NCBI GenBank assembly: GCA_037445375.1
Contig: JBBIKS010000084.1
Location: forward strand, 1-7,447
From: DYHD01 sp037445375
Lineage (GTDB): Bacteria; Nitrospirota; Thermodesulfovibrionia; Thermodesulfovibrionales; Dissulfurispiraceae
Length of the DNA stretch: 7,447 nt
Reading direction: 5' to 3'
Below, piece by piece: positions 6,672-7,447 of the stretch. Below the pieces are notes generated by a model. The model ran no database searches, had not been told where the DNA came from, and saw only the letters and a program-made list of their open reading frames with translations. The position numbers and the translations under genes were made by a program. Numbering within the stretch: the stretch's first letter is position 1; the number at the start of each line of letters is the position of its first letter.

Positions 6672-7031
6672 TCAAACTGTCTCAGCAGATGGTGTATAAG
6701 CAAGGGGAATAAGGTTTGCCATTAACAGGAGTGCTAATGTCTCAGAATCTATGGAGTCGGTCTTTATCCTTGCCCCTGCAATGAGTCTTGTTTTCAATAG
6801 GTGTGCCATTATCAGCCATCTACCAGTTCAGAAACTTCATCATAGAAATACTGCCAACCGTAACAAGCTCCATTACCGCTTTTACTTTTTCTTTTAAGCC
6901 TGTTTTTTGAAATATTTCTGAATAGACTCCCTATCAGTCGAAATCTTTTCCTTGCTTATCACCTGTCCTTTGCTGTTCATTGTTGTTGCTACAAAGTATT
7001 GCTTATGATAATCAATTCCGATATACTTTAT
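6672..7031 (-). pseudogene. Decayed IS110-family transposase (N-terminal DEDD domain only)
   Basis: Three shifted frames on the minus strand join into the N-terminal RuvC-like domain of an IS110-family transposase. The first frame reads KYIGIDYHKQYFVATT and holds the first catalytic Asp. The second reads GLKEKVKAVME and then, after another shift, YGWQYFYDEVSELVD, which contains the expected Glu region. The third reads LKTRLIAGARIKTDSID, the paired Asp motif, and ends at an in-frame stop (6674-6672). The frames shift near an A6 run (6903-6908), near 6868, and near 6811-6822. An intact AGGAGGT (7044-7038) sits six bases before ATA (7031-7029), where ATG would be expected. The C-terminal transposase domain with its catalytic serine is absent, so this cannot be active. 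It reads toward the tRNA-Ser. Confidence 0.85.
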
Positions 7032-7057
7032 ATGCGCACCTCCTCTTAATTTTAGGG

Positions 7058-7175
7058 GTTAGTATAAACTAACGCTCTATTGAAGACGCACTTTTTCATA
7101 TTAACATTCCTGTGGAGGCAAGAGTCCAGTACCTTTAAAAGCAATTGCCTAAAAGAATCGCTCAATTTAGGCAAT
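7058..7175 (-). ncRNA. Possible remnant of an IS110 guide (bridge) RNA region
   Basis: Just upstream of the fossil transposase's ribosome site lie two hairpins. One is a 6-bp stem, GTTAGT/ACTAAC (7058-7063 with 7068-7073), with a 4-base loop. The other is a perfect 10-bp stem, ATTGCCTAAA/TTTAGGCAAT (7144-7153 with 7166-7175), with a 12-base loop. Many IS110 elements encode a structured guide RNA in the non-coding end upstream of the transposase. Position and structure fit, but sequence identity is not established. A 63-codon reading frame across 7052-7243 looks like chance. Confidence 0.3.
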
Positions 7176-7243
7176 AATAACCTTGAACGAATATTACTCA
7201 AGCCGTCGAGCTTCGTAATTACCATTTTCTCTTCAGAAAGCAT

Positions 7244-7447
7244 TCCATTTTAGATATTGTGAATGTTGTCTTACAAATTATTTATTATTTTGTTTATAGA
7301 GTTTTTATTCATTATGGTTGTTGGAGAGCATAGGGATTAACCCGAATTTTGATTTGATAAAAAAGATTGTAGCCGCTTCTCATAGCAATTTACTAATTAC
7401 TATATTATAGATTATAGCAATCTCTTTTTCTGAACTAATTGATATAT
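7244..7447. other. Gene-free AT-rich end of window
   Basis: I see no coding region, RNA gene or terminator here. There is an 8-base direct repeat, ATAGCAAT, at 7382-7389 and 7414-7421. A TATAAT on the minus strand (7416-7411) has no convincing -35 partner. Confidence 0.5.

Larger units (their letters stand above)
6640..7180 (-). mobile_element. IS110-family insertion sequence remnant (limits approximate)
   Basis: This is the span around the transposase fossil that may derive from one IS110-family element: the broken coding part plus its upstream non-coding end. IS110 elements usually lack terminal inverted repeats, and no clear target duplication was seen, so both limits are estimates. The coding part is about a third of a normal transposase gene, and nothing between 6510 and 6670 can be read confidently as the missing C-terminal part. 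Confidence 0.5.

Noticed and set aside
6903..6908. Programmed frameshifting at the A6 run in the IS110 transposase
   Set aside because: IS110-family transposases are normally made from one uninterrupted frame, and two further frameshifts plus a lost start codon indicate decay.
7052..7243. 63-codon minus-strand reading frame upstream of the transposase fossil
   Set aside because: It spans two hairpins and the non-coding end of the IS, has no convincing Shine-Dalgarno, and shows no recognisable protein motif.

Overview
This looks like chromosomal DNA from an AT-rich, Gram-negative-type environmental anaerobe. A class-V aminotransferase next to a long (ACT-domain) SerA and PurA, the codon style, and the short palindromic repeats suggest Nitrospirota (Thermodesulfovibrio-like) or a deltaproteobacterial relative. 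This placement rests on gene order and motif recall, not on any search.

Positions 1-5059 hold four plus-strand housekeeping genes in a row: a PLP class-V aminotransferase (127-1263), serA (1342-2919), purA (3026-4303) and a comF-family phosphoribosyltransferase (4334-5059). The first two probably supply serine by the phosphorylated pathway: SerA makes 3-phosphohydroxypyruvate and the aminotransferase is a candidate for the amination step. purA commits IMP to AMP. ComF belongs to the PRPP-binding fold family, and its role here is unknown. The 106-nt gap before purA contains several short hairpins that compete for the same bases.

Positions 5099-5974 (minus) encode a ten-helix EamA/DMT transporter, convergent with comF. 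Positions 5975-6418 carry no credible gene. They hold a composite repetitive element made of hexamer-period arms around a heptamer-period core (6061-6186) and a degenerate copy of a short palindromic repeat (about 6241-6266). A tRNA-Ser(UGA) with encoded CCA and a good promoter lies on the minus strand at 6419-6509.

From about 6640 to 7180 the minus strand holds a decayed IS110-family insertion sequence. The transposase N-terminal DEDD domain is readable only across three frameshifts, its start codon appears to have become ATA behind an intact Shine-Dalgarno, and the C-terminal domain is missing. The non-coding stretch upstream of that fossil gene has two hairpins, one with a perfect 10-bp stem, where IS110 elements normally encode their guide (bridge) RNA. 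I see nothing genic from about 7245 to 7447.

Most of the window is ordinary housekeeping sequence. The items that merit a second look are the repeat element at 6061-6186, the IS110 fossil with its possible guide-RNA remnant, the purA leader, and the likely SerC-replacing aminotransferase. I found no clear evidence of a new multi-gene system.
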